64,000 nt of DNA from Sphingosinicella terrae. GTDB taxonomy: Bacteria > Pseudomonadota > Alphaproteobacteria > Sphingomonadales > Sphingomonadaceae. Within the stretch, counting starts at the first letter, position 1. Every line of letters begins with the position of its first letter. Shown here piece after piece: positions 8,966-18,651 of this stretch. The stretch lies in the NCBI RefSeq assembly GCF_003347635.1, contig NZ_QDFY01000002.1, forward strand, positions 186,001 to 250,000, written 5' to 3'. The notes under the pieces are model-generated. The model was not told the DNA's origin. It searched no databases and was given only the letters and a program-made list of their open reading frames with translations. A program made the translations under genes and the position numbers.

Positions 8966-10099
8966 ATGGTCGAGACCGATTATTACGAGCTGCTGCAGGT
9001 CGACCGCACGGCCGACGACAAGACGATCAAGTCGGCCTACCGCCGTCTCGCGATGGAGTGCCACCCCGACCGCAATGGCGGCTGCACCGATGCCGAGGCG
9101 CGATTCAAGGCTATCAGCGAAGCTTATGACTGCCTGAAGGATCCGCAGAAGCGCGCCGCTTATGACCGCTTCGGGCATGCCGCCTTCCGCAATGGCGGTT
9201 TCGGCGGCAACGGCAACGGCGCACAGGATTTCGGTTCGTTCGCCGACATCTTCGACAACATTTTCGGCGAGTTCATGAATGCCGGTCATGGCGACCGGCG
9301 GCGCAATGTCCTGCGCGGTTCGGACCTTCGCTACGATCTCGAGGTGCGGCTCGAGGACGCTTATTCCGGCCGGGAGGTCGAACTCCAGGTCGATACCACC
9401 GCGCCCTGCGAGCCCTGCGGCGCCACCGGCGCCAAGGTCGGCACCTCGGCCTCGACCTGCCGGATGTGCGGCGGCCGCGGTCAGGTTCGCGCCCGCCAGG
9501 GCTTCTTCGTCGTCGAGCAGACCTGTCCGAGCTGCCGCGGCGTCGGCGAGAAGATCGCCGATCCCTGCCCGTCCTGCCGCGGCGAAGGCCGGGTCGAGAA
9601 GCGCAAGTCGCTGACCGTCAAGATTCCGGCCGGAGTCGACGAAGGGACCCGGATCCGGCTGGCCGGCGAGGGTGAGGCCGGGATTCGCGGCGGACCGCCG
9701 GGCGACCTCTACATCTTCATTCATCTCGCCCGCCACGCCATCTTTTCGCGCGAAGGGACGACCTTGTTCGCCCGCTGTCCGGTCAGCTTCACCACCGCCG
9801 CGCTGGGCGGCTGCGTGCAGGTGCCGGGCCTCGACAAGCAGATGCACGAGATCAAGATCCCGGTCGGGATCCAGTCGGGCAAGCAATTGCGCCAGCGCGG
9901 CGCCGGCATGCCGGTGATCAACGGCCGCGGCCATGGCGACATGGTGATCGAGATCCAGGTCGAGACGCCGACCGGGCTCAGCGCGAGGCAGCGCGAGCTG
10001 CTCGAGCAGTTCCGCGAGACCGAGACCGGCGACGAATGCCCGGCCTCCCGCGGCTTCTTCCAGAAATTGAAGTCCGTCTGGGAAGAGCTGACCGAGTAA
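8966..10099 (+). CDS. dnaJ: co-chaperone DnaJ (Hsp40, type I)
   Basis: A 377-residue type I Hsp40 with all domains. The J-domain carries the HPD motif (CHPDRNGG near residue 33). A Gly/Phe-rich linker follows (FGGNGNGAQDFG, residues 78-95). Four zinc repeats, CEPCGATGAK, CRMCGGRGQV, CPSCRGVGEK and CPSCRGEGRV, lie around residues 145-210, then the C-terminal substrate-binding domains. It stimulates DnaK ATPase and delivers clients. It lies downstream of dnaK on the same strand; only a modest ribosome site (GAGTGAG) precedes the ATG, which fits lower expression than DnaK. Confidence 0.97.
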   Translation: MVETDYYELLQVDRTADDKTIKSAYRRLAMECHPDRNGGCTDAEARFKAISEAYDCLKDPQKRAAYDRFGHAAFRNGGFGGNGNGAQDFGSFADIFDNIFGEFMNAGHGDRRRNVLRGSDLRYDLEVRLEDAYSGREVELQVDTTAPCEPCGATGAKVGTSASTCRMCGGRGQVRARQGFFVVEQTCPSCRGVGEKIADPCPSCRGEGRVEKRKSLTVKIPAGVDEGTRIRLAGEGEAGIRGGPPGDLYIFIHLARHAIFSREGTTLFARCPVSFTTAALGGCVQVPGLDKQMHEIKIPVGIQSGKQLRQRGAGMPVINGRGHGDMVIEIQVETPTGLSARQRELLEQFRETETGDECPASRGFFQKLKSVWEELTE

Positions 10100-10147
10100 G
10101 GGGCCCTTGCTCTTTCGTCCGATGGTCATCTGTGGAAATGGTCGCGG

Positions 10148-11602
10148 ATGACGGCGGAAGCACTCAGGAACAGGATCGAGACACTCCGCGCGGCGATGCG
10201 GCCGCTCGAGCCTGACGGCGAGGCGCGGGCCGAGCTCGGGGAACGCGCGCTGCGCCACGCGCTCGACTATCTCGCCGGCGTGCCGGACGCTCCGGCGAAC
10301 CGGCCATGGGCCGAGGTGTTCGCGCAGCGGCTCGATCCCGAATTTCCGGAGACGGGACGCGACGCGGAGTCGGTGCTCGATTATTTCGCGGCCTGCGTCG
10401 AACGGCCGGGCTTCGCCACCACCTCCCCGCGGTTCATGGCCTATGTCCCGGGCGGCGGGCTGTTCCATTCGGCGCTTGGCGATCTCCTCGCGGCGGTGTC
10501 GAACAAATATTCGGGCTTCGCCTCGGCCAGCCCCGGCGCCGTGCGGCTCGAGAATGCCGCCACCGCCTGGCTGGCGGAGGTCGTCGGCTATCCCGAAGGC
10601 GCCGCCGGCACGCTTACCTCGGGCGGCAGCCTCGCCAATCTCACGGCGATCGTGGCGGCGCGCGATGCCGCCGATGCCGAAGGCGGAGGGGCCGTCTATG
10701 CGACCCGCTTCGCCCATCACTGCCTCGACAAGGCGCTGCACATTGCCGGGCGGCGGGACGCACCGCTGCGCCGGATCGCCACCGATTCGCGCTGCCGGAT
10801 GTCGGTCGAGGCCCTGGCGGCGGCGCTGGAGGCGGATGCGTCCGCCGGGATCCGCCCCTGGCTGGTGGTCGCCTCGGCTGGGACCGTCGATACCGGCGCC
10901 GTCGATCCGCTGGCGGAGATCGCCGCCTTGTGCCGGCGCTACGGCGCCTGGTTTCACGTCGACGGCGCCTATGGCGGACTGTTCGCGCTCTGTCCGGAGG
11001 GCCGGGAGAAGCTGAACGGCATCGAGCTTTCCGACAGCATCGCCCTCGATCCGCACAAGACCTTGTTCCTCCCCTACGGTACCGGCGCGGTGCTGGTCCG
11101 CGACGGCCGCCATCTGCTCGCCTCGTTCAGCGCGAGCGCCGATTACATCCGGCCGCTCGGCGAGAGCGAGGTCGGGCCTTCTCCGGCGGACCTGTCGCCG
11201 GAGCTGACCCGTCATTTCCGCGCGTTGCGGCTGTGGCTGCCGCTCCAGCTCGCCGGGGTGGCTGCCTTCCGCGCCGCCCAGGCCGAGAAGCTGGCGCTGG
11301 CGCGCTACCTGCACGCGCGCCTGTCGGAGATCCAGGGCTTCGATCCCGGTCCGCTGCCGGACCTGTCGATCGTCGCCTTCCGCTATCGTCCCCAGAGCGG
11401 CGATCCGGACGCCTTCAACGAGCGACTGCTTCGCCACGTGCAGGAAGAGGGGAGGGTGATGCTGAGCGGCACCCGCATCGACGGGCGCTTCACCCTGCGC
11501 TGCGCGATCCTGAGCTTCCGTACCCATATCGAGCATGTCGACGAGGTGATCGAGGCGCTGTTGCGCGGCATCGCGGCGCTGCAAGGCGGGGCCGACGCCT
11601 GA
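10148..11602 (+). CDS. pyridoxal-phosphate-dependent group II amino acid decarboxylase
   Basis: A 484-residue protein of the aromatic-L-amino-acid / glutamate decarboxylase-like (group II) PLP family. Clear motifs are SGGSLANLTAIVAAR (phosphate binding), WFHVDGAYGGLFAL (the Asp that contacts the pyridine nitrogen), and SIALDPHKTLFLPYGTGAVLVRD with the Schiff-base lysine in DPHK. The N-terminal FMAYVPGGGLFHSALGDLLAAVSNK is the usual substrate-side region. The reaction is probably decarboxylation (or a related lyase step) of an aromatic or other L-amino acid in the cytoplasm; the substrate cannot be told. It follows dnaJ by 48 bases but has no obvious functional link to it. Confidence 0.88.
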   Translation: MTAEALRNRIETLRAAMRPLEPDGEARAELGERALRHALDYLAGVPDAPANRPWAEVFAQRLDPEFPETGRDAESVLDYFAACVERPGFATTSPRFMAYVPGGGLFHSALGDLLAAVSNKYSGFASASPGAVRLENAATAWLAEVVGYPEGAAGTLTSGGSLANLTAIVAARDAADAEGGGAVYATRFAHHCLDKALHIAGRRDAPLRRIATDSRCRMSVEALAAALEADASAGIRPWLVVASAGTVDTGAVDPLAEIAALCRRYGAWFHVDGAYGGLFALCPEGREKLNGIELSDSIALDPHKTLFLPYGTGAVLVRDGRHLLASFSASADYIRPLGESEVGPSPADLSPELTRHFRALRLWLPLQLAGVAAFRAAQAEKLALARYLHARLSEIQGFDPGPLPDLSIVAFRYRPQSGDPDAFNERLLRHVQEEGRVMLSGTRIDGRFTLRCAILSFRTHIEHVDEVIEALLRGIAALQGGADA

Positions 11603-11670
11603 AGAATTTCAACGGCATGCTTTCCTTCGCCGAGACGCTCTTACGGAGTTTGTGCCGCCCGGGCTGAGCG

Positions 11671-12372
11671 TCACGCCTTGCCGGGGATGACCAGCCCGCG
11701 CTGCACGGCCGGACGGGCAAGGCCGCGCTCAAGCCAGGCTGAGACCCGCTCGTAGCCGTCGAATCCGACCAGCTCGCGGGCTTCGTAGAAGGTGATGAGG
11801 TTGCGGACCCAGCCGATCAGCGCGATGTCGGCGATCGTATAATCGCCCATCAGCCAGTCGCGCCCGTCGAGGCGTCCCTCGATCACGCCGAGAAGCCGTC
11901 GCGCCTCGGCCACGTAGCGCTCCAGCGGTCGCTTGTCCTCGATCTCACGGCCGGCGAACTTGTTGAAATAGCCGAGCTGGCCGAACATCGGGCCGACGCC
12001 GCCCATCTGGAACATGAGCCACTGGATCGTCTCCCAGCGCGCGCCGGCGTGACTGGGTATCAGCCGCCCGGTCTTCTCGGCGAGATAGAGCAGGATCGCG
12101 CCCGATTCGAACAGAGCGAGCGGCCGGCCCTCGGGACCGTCCGGGTCGATGATCGCCGGGATCTTGCCGTTGGGGTTGAGCGAGAGGAATTCGGGCGTCT
12201 TCTGATCGTCTTTCCCGAAGTCGACCAGATGCGCCTCGTAGGGAAGGCCCAGCTCCTCCAGCATGATCGAGACCTTCACGCCGTTGGGCGTGTTCAGCGA
12301 ATAAAGCTGCAGGCGCTCTGGATGCCGTGCCGGCCACCGGCGCGTGATCGGGAAGGACGACAGCTCGATCAT
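11671..12372 (-). CDS. glutathione S-transferase, Nu class (YfcG/YghU-like)
   Basis: A 233-residue GST. The N-terminal thioredoxin-fold domain has LYSLNTPNGVKVSIMLEELGLPYE and NPNGKIPAIIDPDG; the TPNG.K signature is diagnostic of the Nu-class enzymes, which use a Thr and have disulfide-bond reductase activity with two glutathiones bound. FESGAILLYLAEKTGRL follows, then the helical C-terminal domain with WLMFQMGGVGPMFGQLGYFNKFA and the N-capping box DYTIADIAL. I chose the ATG at 12372, six to seven bases from a GGAGAG site, over a GTG two codons upstream. A small hairpin lies between it and purB. Confidence 0.93.
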   Translation of the reverse strand: MIELSSFPITRRWPARHPERLQLYSLNTPNGVKVSIMLEELGLPYEAHLVDFGKDDQKTPEFLSLNPNGKIPAIIDPDGPEGRPLALFESGAILLYLAEKTGRLIPSHAGARWETIQWLMFQMGGVGPMFGQLGYFNKFAGREIEDKRPLERYVAEARRLLGVIEGRLDGRDWLMGDYTIADIALIGWVRNLITFYEARELVGFDGYERVSAWLERGLARPAVQRGLVIPGKA

Positions 12373-12417
12373 GCTCACTCTCCGCGGCTATCGCCCCCGA
12401 ACGCCTCTCGGGGCCAG

Positions 12418-13746
12418 TTAGGCGGCCTTTGGCGGCCGACCGAACACGCGCTCGAAGATCGAATCGACGTGCTTGAGGTGATAATCGAGGTCGAAGCGCT
12501 CCTCGATTTCGCTCGTCTGGAGAAGCGCGGTCACGTCGGTATCGCCCTTGAGCAGGTCGAGCAGCGACAGCGCGCCGTCAGATTCCCAGACCTTCATCGC
12601 GTTGCGCTGAACCAGCCGATAGGCGTCCTCGCGGCTGGCGCCCGCCTGGGTGAGGGCGAGCAGCACGCGCTGCGAATGGACGAGTCCGCCCATCCGATCG
12701 AGGTTGCGGGCCATCCGCTCGGGGTAGACGAGCAATTTGTCGATGACGCCGGTCAGGCGCGCCAGGGCGAAGTCGAGCGTGATGGTCGCGTCGGGGCCGA
12801 TATAGCGCTCGACCGAGGAATGGCTGATGTCGCGCTCGTGCCAGAGGGCGACATTCTCGAGCGCCGGCACGGCATAGGCACGCACCATCCGGGCCAGCCC
12901 GGTCAGATTCTCGGTGAGTACCGGATTGCGCTTGTGCGGCATGGCCGAGCTGCCCTTCTGGCCGGGCGAGAAATATTCCTCGGCCTCCAGTACCTCCGTG
13001 CGCTGGAGATGCCGGACTTCGGTCGCGAGCCGTTCGATGGACGAGGCGACGACCGCGAGCGTGGTGAAGAAATGGGCATGTCGATCGCGCGGGATCACCT
13101 GGGTCGAGATCGGCTCGACGGCGAGGCCGAGCTTCTCCGCGACATGGGCCTCAACCCGGGGGTCGATATTGGCGAAGGTGCCGACGGCTCCCGAAATCGC
13201 GCAGGTGGCGACATCGTCCAGCGCGCGCGCCAGCCGCTCCCGGTTCCGCTCGAACTCGGCATAAGCGAAAGCGAGCTTGAGGCCGAAGGTGACCGGCTCG
13301 GCATGGATGCCGTGGCTGCGGCCGATGGTCGGCGTCAGCTTGTGCTCGCGCGCGCGCCGTTCGATCACCACCAGCAGCGCGTCCAGGTCCTCGAGCAGGA
13401 TCTCGGCCGCCTGCTTGAGCTGGACCGCGAGACACGTGTCGAGGACGTCCGAACTGGTCATGCCCTGGTGGAGGAAGCGCGCCTCCGGTCCCACCTGATC
13501 CGCAACCCAGGTCAGGAAGGCAATGACGTCGTGCTTCACCACTGCCTCGATCTCGTCGATGCGGGCGACGTCGATCGTCGGACCCGTCGACCACCAGTCC
13601 CACACCTTGCGCGCGGCATCCTTCGGCACGGTGCCGAGCTCTGCCATCGCGTCGAGCGCGTGCGCCTCGATCTCGAACCAGATGCGATATTTGTTTTCGG
13701 GCTCCCAGATGGCGGTCATCCGGGGACGGGCATAACGCGGGATCAT
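12418..13746 (-). CDS. purB: adenylosuccinate lyase
   Basis: A 442-residue member of the fumarase/aspartase superfamily. It shows the superfamily signature GSSAMPHKRNP near residue 265, the catalytic-loop MTSSDVLDT, the GRSHGIHAEPVTFGLK block (catalytic His) and WHERDISHSSVERYI. The enzyme cleaves adenylosuccinate to AMP and SAICAR to AICAR in purine biosynthesis. It ends five bases before the gap to the GST gene. The upstream gap to radC is 75 bases, so it probably has its own promoter. Length and start match the family. Confidence 0.97.
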   Translation of the reverse strand: MIPRYARPRMTAIWEPENKYRIWFEIEAHALDAMAELGTVPKDAARKVWDWWSTGPTIDVARIDEIEAVVKHDVIAFLTWVADQVGPEARFLHQGMTSSDVLDTCLAVQLKQAAEILLEDLDALLVVIERRAREHKLTPTIGRSHGIHAEPVTFGLKLAFAYAEFERNRERLARALDDVATCAISGAVGTFANIDPRVEAHVAEKLGLAVEPISTQVIPRDRHAHFFTTLAVVASSIERLATEVRHLQRTEVLEAEEYFSPGQKGSSAMPHKRNPVLTENLTGLARMVRAYAVPALENVALWHERDISHSSVERYIGPDATITLDFALARLTGVIDKLLVYPERMARNLDRMGGLVHSQRVLLALTQAGASREDAYRLVQRNAMKVWESDGALSLLDLLKGDTDVTALLQTSEIEERFDLDYHLKHVDSIFERVFGRPPKAA

Positions 13747-13821
13747 GGCGGGAATTTATGGACGAGGAGCGGGCCGCGCAACCACACTTCCTCGCAGCCG
13801 CCGGTCGGGAAAGGAGGAAAA

Positions 13822-14565
13822 TCACATCAGTCCCATCGCCCTCAGGCTGGAATGACCGTTGGCGCCGATGATGACATGGTCGTGGACGGCGATCCGCAGG
13901 TGCCGGCACGCTTCGACGAGGTCGCGGGTGAGGCGGATATCCTGCTGGCTCGGTGAAGGGTCGCCGCTGGGATGATTGTGGACGATGATGAGTGCGGTGG
14001 CCTGGCAGTCGAGCGCGCGCTTGACGACCTCGCGGATATGAACGGCCGATTCGTCGACCGACCCCTCCCACATCGCCTCGTCGCGGATGAGCATGTTCTT
14101 CGAGTTGAGGAACAGCACGCGCACCCGCTCGATCGGCTGGTGCGCCATGTCGGCGCGGAGATAGTCGAGCAGCGCCTGCCAGGAACCGAGCACCGGCCGA
14201 TCCTTGAGCGGCGCCTTGAGCAGCCTCAGCGCAGAGGCCTGCGCCAGCTTCACCGCGGCGACGCTGGCATCGCCGAGGCCGGCCCGGCTCAGCGCGCTCG
14301 CTTCCGCGCAGAGGAGACGGCCGTAGCCGCCAAATTCCCGGATGAGCCGCTTGGCCAGCGGCTTGGTATCCTTGCGCGGGATCGCGAGGGCCAGCAGGGC
14401 CTCGACCAGCTCGTGATCGAGCAGCGCCTCGCTATCGCCGTCGATCAGGCGCTGGCGCAGCCGCTCCCGATGACCCTTGCCGTCTTCGGCCCGGCGCGCG
14501 GCCGGCTCGGCCGAAGCCGGTGCCGGCTCGACGAGGCGCAGATGAGGCACCCGGCGCCGGGACAC
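13822..14565 (-). CDS. radC: RadC family JAB/MPN-domain protein
   Basis: A 247-residue RadC. An N-terminal helix-hairpin-helix part (GHRERLRQRLIDGD, then LARAGLGDASVAAVKLAQA-like) is followed by the MPN/JAB metalloprotease-like domain with VDESAVHIREVVKRAL and the zinc motif HNHPSGDPSPSQQD. RadC was once called a DNA repair protein; its true role is still unsure. The frame is open far upstream, but I take the GTG at 14565, which gives the usual family length. The 262-base gap 14566-14827 is shared with the divergent ydbH gene and holds both promoters; I see no further gene in it. Confidence 0.88.
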   Translation of the reverse strand: MSRRRVPHLRLVEPAPASAEPAARRAEDGKGHRERLRQRLIDGDSEALLDHELVEALLALAIPRKDTKPLAKRLIREFGGYGRLLCAEASALSRAGLGDASVAAVKLAQASALRLLKAPLKDRPVLGSWQALLDYLRADMAHQPIERVRVLFLNSKNMLIRDEAMWEGSVDESAVHIREVVKRALDCQATALIIVHNHPSGDPSPSQQDIRLTRDLVEACRHLRIAVHDHVIIGANGHSSLRAMGLM

Positions 14566-14827
14566 GCCCGGATCAGCCTGATCCGCCTCGTCAGTGACGA
14601 GGAGGCTGCCGCGCAGGGCCTCGCGAAGCCCCAGCCCGTTTTGTTCCAGGTCGGCATCTGTCACGAACAGAGCAAGAACATATTTCGAGCCTCTTTTCAA
14701 GTCCGTTTGTTCCCACGGATGGCCGGCTTCCACCGGGCGCCGCCAGCGGCTAGGCCGGCAGGGTCGTGACGGCGGCGGAACGCCTCCGGCGGGAGCGGTT
14801 GCGCGGTGGTGTTCGTTGGGCTGAGGC

Positions 14828-17800
14828 GTGGAAGAGCAGGAACACGAGTCGATTGAGCCAAGGATGAGGCGTCGCCGCTGGAGGCTTGTGCTTGCCATCC
14901 TCCTGCTCCTGCTCCTCGCCGGCCTCCTCCTGCTGTGGTCGATGCGAGTGCGGCTCGCGTCCGGCTATATCGACCGCGAGCTGGCGCGACGCGGTGTCCA
15001 GGCGGCCTATGAGGTCAGACGCATCGGCTTCGGCACCCAGGTCCTCGAAAATCTCGTCATCGGCGATCCCCGCAATCCCGATGCGACCGCCCGCCGGGTC
15101 GAGGTGCAACTGGTCGTCGGTTTCACCGGGCCCGAGATCGGGCTGATCACGGCGCGGGGCGTCCGGATGAGGGGCCGGGTCGTCGATGGGCGCGTCAGCT
15201 TCGGCCAGATCGACCGGCTGCTTCCCCCGCCGAGCGGGCTTCCCTTCCGTCTCCCCGACCAGAGGGTCGACGTCGCCGACGCCGCGATCGCGCTCGACAC
15301 ACCGGCCGGAGCGGTGGCGCTGGGCCTCGAGGGACAGGGTAATCTCGCCGACGGCTTTCGCGGCCGCCTCGCCTTGGTTTCGCGCCGCCTCCAGCTCGGC
15401 AGCTGCCGTCTCGATGCACCGCGCGCCCACGTCGCCGTCGCCGTCGACGATCTTCGCCCCCGCTTCCGGGGTCCCGCCGCGCTGCAGGCGCTGGACTGCG
15501 GTACCGCCCTGCAGGTTGCGCGGCCGGTGCTCGCCCTAGACGCCACCTTCGCGCCGGCACTCGATTCCTGGCGGGGTGAGACCGCGTTGCGCGCATTGCG
15601 TCTCGACGCGGGTGGCCAGAGCCTTTCATCCCTCCAGGGCCGGGTCGGCTTTGCGGGCGACAGCGGAAGAACCCGCGGCACCCTCAGCCTGACGAGCGGC
15701 CGGGCTGAAATGGCGTCGTTCGGAGCGAACCAGGCGCGGCTCGAAGGCCGGTACGCGCTGTCGCTCGACCGCGGCGATCTCGCCCTCGCGGGCGACCTCC
15801 GCGCGGCCGGGCTCAGGGTCGCTGGAGGCGCGCTCTCCGGCGTTTCCGCCGCCTTGCGCGGGACGGAAGGCACCCCGGTCGCGCCGATCGGCGCGGCGCT
15901 CGCGGCGGCCGTCGACCGTGCCGGCCGCGGCGGCGCCGAGACCTCGGCGCGGCTCACCCTGGTCAACGGCCGCGGCTTCGGCGCGGTCCGGGTCGAGGAT
16001 ATGCGACTGGCAACGCGCAGCGGCGCCGCGCTGCGCACCATCGGAGGGCGCGGCCTGACCTATTACTGGCCAAGCGGTGCTATGCGGCTCGATGGCGAAT
16101 TCGCCCTCTCCGGCGGCGGCTTTCCGGATGCCCGTTTCAGCCTTCGCCAGTCCGCCGCCGGCGCCCCTCTGGAAGGAATCGGCCGGATCGCTCCGATGCG
16201 GGCCGGCGATGCCCGGCTGGCGCTGGACGAGATCCGGTTCGCCGCGATGCCGGACGGGACCAGCCGCTTCGTCACTGCCCTGCAGCTCGACGGGCCGGTG
16301 GCGGGCGGGCGGGTGAGCGGCTTGACGGTGCCGCTGCGCGGCCGCTTCGGCCGTGGCGGTCTGGCGATCGGCGAAGGATGCGTCGCCGCCGGGTTCCGAA
16401 CGCTCGAGATCGGCGCCCTCCGCCTCGGGCCGACCCGACTGCCGCTTTGCGCGACCGGTCCGGCCTTGCTCTGGCAGGACCGCGGCGGCGCTCTGCGCGG
16501 CGGCGCCGAATGGCGGACGGCGCGGCTGACGGGCCGGCTGGGCGAATCGCGGCTGGGCATTGCGGCCGATCGGCTGCGCATCGACCTTGACGGCTTCACG
16601 ACCGGCACGCTCGCCATCCGCCTGGGGGAGGGCGAGGCGCAGAGCCGCCTCGATATCGGGCGCCTCGACGGCCGTTTCGCCAACGGCGGCGTCGGCGGCG
16701 CCTTTGCCGATCTTTCGGGGCAGATCGCCAACGTGCCGCTGCTGGTGGGGGAGGGCGCCGGCCGCTGGACCTTCGTCGCCGGCGATCTCGCGGTCGACGG
16801 GCGCCTGCAGGTCAAAGATGCGCAGGATCCGGCCCGATTCCACCCGCTCGTCGCCGAGGATTTCCGGCTAAGCCTCGCCGACAACCGCATCCATGCCTCG
16901 GGAGGCTTGCAGCATCCCGCCAGCGGCACCGGCGTCGCTTTGGCCACGATCGACCATGATCTGGGCAGCGGCGCCGGGACGGCTCTGCTCGACGTGCCCG
17001 GCCTCACCTTCACGCCATCATTCCAGCCCGAAGCGCTGACGCCGCTTACGATCGGCGTCGTCGCCCTCGTCGACGGGACCGTCACTGGCCAGGGACGGAT
17101 CGAGTGGGATGCGCAGGCAAGCCGCTCGTCCGGCACCTTCTCGACGGCCGGGATGAACCTCGCCGCGCCCTTCGGTCCGGTAGAGGGGCTGACGACGTCG
17201 ATCGCCTTCACCGATCTGCTCGGCCTGACCAGCGCGCCCGGACAGATTGCCGAGATGGATCGGATCCAGGCCGGAATCGACGTCTATGACGGCCGCGTCG
17301 CCTTCCAGCTCCTTCCCAATTACCACGTCCAGGTCGAGCAGGGACGCTGGCCGTTCGCCGGCGGCGAGCTGTTCCTCGATCCGACGCTGCTCGATTTCAG
17401 CCAGCCCTCGACCAAATATCTCACCTTCAGGGTGGACGGCATGGACGCCGCGATCTTCGTCCAGCAGATGGAGTTCAGCAATATTTCGGCGACCGGGACC
17501 TTCGACGGCGTCGTGCCGATGCGTTTCGACATACGCGGTGGGGAGATCGTCGACGGCCGCCTCGCGGCGCGGCCGGAGGGCGGAACGCTTTCCTATGTCG
17601 GCGAGCTCACCGACCGCGATCTTGGCGCCTATGGCGTGCTGGCCTTCAATGCGCTCAAGTCGCTTCGGTACAACCGCTTCGACATCCGTCTGAACGGTGC
17701 CCTGGACGGCGAGTTCATCACGATCATCGACCTGGACGGGATCGCCCGCGATCCAGAGCTCACCAGCTTGCCCTCGGGGGGCGGCATCCCGCAGCTCGTG

Positions 17801-18004
17801 GCCGGACGGGTCATCAACCAGCTTTCGCGGGTTCCCTTCGAATTCAATATCCGGATCGAGGGACAGTTCCGTTCCCTCATCGCCACCGCCCGCTCGTTCA
17901 GCGATCCGACGCCGCTGATCCAGCAGGTGCTGCCCGGTGCGCTTCGCGAGGGCGCGACGAGTGTTTCCGACGTTCAGGATGAAGAAAGCGAGCCTGTGCA
18001 ATGA
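14828..18004 (+). CDS. ydbH: YdbH-family intermembrane transport protein (AsmA/TamB-like)
   Basis: A 1058-residue protein with one N-terminal membrane anchor (LVLAILLLLLLAGLLLLW, residues about 20-37) and a long periplasmic region rich in beta-strands. Its C-terminal half carries a dicarboxylate-free YdbH/DUF748-like pattern ending PFEFNIRIEGQFRSLIATARSFSDPTPLIQQ. In enterobacteria YdbH works with TamB and YhdP to move phospholipids between the inner and outer membranes, helped by the lipoprotein YnbE. Here the same order ydbH-ynbE-ydbL is kept, with a four-base overlap to ynbE, which strongly supports the call. The start is uncertain: GTG at 14828 or ATG at 14864, both with weak ribosome sites. 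Confidence 0.88.
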   Translation: MEEQEHESIEPRMRRRRWRLVLAILLLLLLAGLLLLWSMRVRLASGYIDRELARRGVQAAYEVRRIGFGTQVLENLVIGDPRNPDATARRVEVQLVVGFTGPEIGLITARGVRMRGRVVDGRVSFGQIDRLLPPPSGLPFRLPDQRVDVADAAIALDTPAGAVALGLEGQGNLADGFRGRLALVSRRLQLGSCRLDAPRAHVAVAVDDLRPRFRGPAALQALDCGTALQVARPVLALDATFAPALDSWRGETALRALRLDAGGQSLSSLQGRVGFAGDSGRTRGTLSLTSGRAEMASFGANQARLEGRYALSLDRGDLALAGDLRAAGLRVAGGALSGVSAALRGTEGTPVAPIGAALAAAVDRAGRGGAETSARLTLVNGRGFGAVRVEDMRLATRSGAALRTIGGRGLTYYWPSGAMRLDGEFALSGGGFPDARFSLRQSAAGAPLEGIGRIAPMRAGDARLALDEIRFAAMPDGTSRFVTALQLDGPVAGGRVSGLTVPLRGRFGRGGLAIGEGCVAAGFRTLEIGALRLGPTRLPLCATGPALLWQDRGGALRGGAEWRTARLTGRLGESRLGIAADRLRIDLDGFTTGTLAIRLGEGEAQSRLDIGRLDGRFANGGVGGAFADLSGQIANVPLLVGEGAGRWTFVAGDLAVDGRLQVKDAQDPARFHPLVAEDFRLSLADNRIHASGGLQHPASGTGVALATIDHDLGSGAGTALLDVPGLTFTPSFQPEALTPLTIGVVALVDGTVTGQGRIEWDAQASRSSGTFSTAGMNLAAPFGPVEGLTTSIAFTDLLGLTSAPGQIAEMDRIQAGIDVYDGRVAFQLLPNYHVQVEQGRWPFAGGELFLDPTLLDFSQPSTKYLTFRVDGMDAAIFVQQMEFSNISATGTFDGVVPMRFDIRGGEIVDGRLAARPEGGTLSYVGELTDRDLGAYGVLAFNALKSLRYNRFDIRLNGALDGEFITIIDLDGIARDPELTSLPSGGGIPQLVAGRVINQLSRVPFEFNIRIEGQFRSLIATARSFSDPTPLIQQVLPGALREGATSVSDVQDEESEPVQ

Positions 18005-18234
18005 CCGAGCCGAACTTGACGAGAGATGCCCGCAATGCGAGCCGGAGGTTGGGATGGATCGGAAAGACGCTGGCCTCGGCAGCGGCAGTGCCGTCGCTTG
18101 TGGGCTGCGTCCAGGTGACCGCCCCGGAACGGCCGATCGAGATCAATCTCAACATCAACATCCGTCAGGAGGTCGTCGTGCGGCTCCAGGAGGATGTTCG
18201 AGAGTTGATACAGCAAAATCCAGGAGTGTTCTGA
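18001..18234 (+). CDS. ynbE: YnbE-family lipoprotein
   Basis: A 77-residue lipoprotein. A basic N-terminus (RNASRRLGWIG) leads to a hydrophobic stretch and lipobox LVGC. The mature part PIEINLNINIRQEVVVRLQEDVRELIQQNPGVF matches the YnbE family, which contributes a beta-strand that extends YdbH to the outer membrane. It overlaps the ydbH stop by four bases (ATGA) and its own stop overlaps the next start, so the three genes are one translationally coupled operon. The N-terminal region before the lipobox is longer than usual. Confidence 0.9.
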   Translation: MTEPNLTRDARNASRRLGWIGKTLASAAAVPSLVGCVQVTAPERPIEINLNINIRQEVVVRLQEDVRELIQQNPGVF

Positions 18235-18626
18235 TGTCGCGCCGTATGAAACTGATGATCGCCGCCGGACTTGCCGTATCGGCTCTCGCCGGCGGCACTG
18301 CTTACGCCTACGTCATGCAGGACGCCGCGGCGCAGTTGCGCGCCGGCGGCCTCGTCGGCGAGCAGGCGGACGGCTATATGGGGCTGGTCGGCTCGGCCTC
18401 CGCCGACGTCCGCGCGCAGATGGATTCCGTCAATATCCAGCGCCGCGCCGCCTACACGCAGCTTGCCTCGCAGCGGGGCGCCACCATCGAGGAGGTCGCC
18501 GCCGCCACCGCCTGCCAGATCTTTCGCCAGCGCGTCGGCGCCGGCCAATATTATCGCCTGACCGACGGCGTCTGGCGCCGCCGCAACGGCAGCGAGCCCG
18601 TGCCGCTTCCCAGCCATTGCGGCTAA
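18234..18626 (+). CDS. ydbL: YdbL-family periplasmic protein (DUF1318)
   Basis: A 130-residue exported protein: MSRRMKLMIAAGLAVSALAGGTAYA is a clean signal peptide. The mature part has the DUF1318 pattern LRAGGLVGEQADGYMGLVG and VDSVNIQRRAAYTQLA-like helix, then TIEEVAAATACQIFRQRVGAGQYYRL. In enterobacteria YdbL is reported to modulate the YdbH-YnbE assembly. The ATG overlaps the ynbE stop (TGATG). The tail WRRRNGSEPVPLPSHCG ends in a cysteine; with the Cys near residue 100 it could form a disulfide. Confidence 0.9.
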   Translation: MSRRMKLMIAAGLAVSALAGGTAYAYVMQDAAAQLRAGGLVGEQADGYMGLVGSASADVRAQMDSVNIQRRAAYTQLASQRGATIEEVAAATACQIFRQRVGAGQYYRLTDGVWRRRNGSEPVPLPSHCG

Positions 18627-18651
18627 TCTGCGCGAGCCCAGGCCGGCCCGC

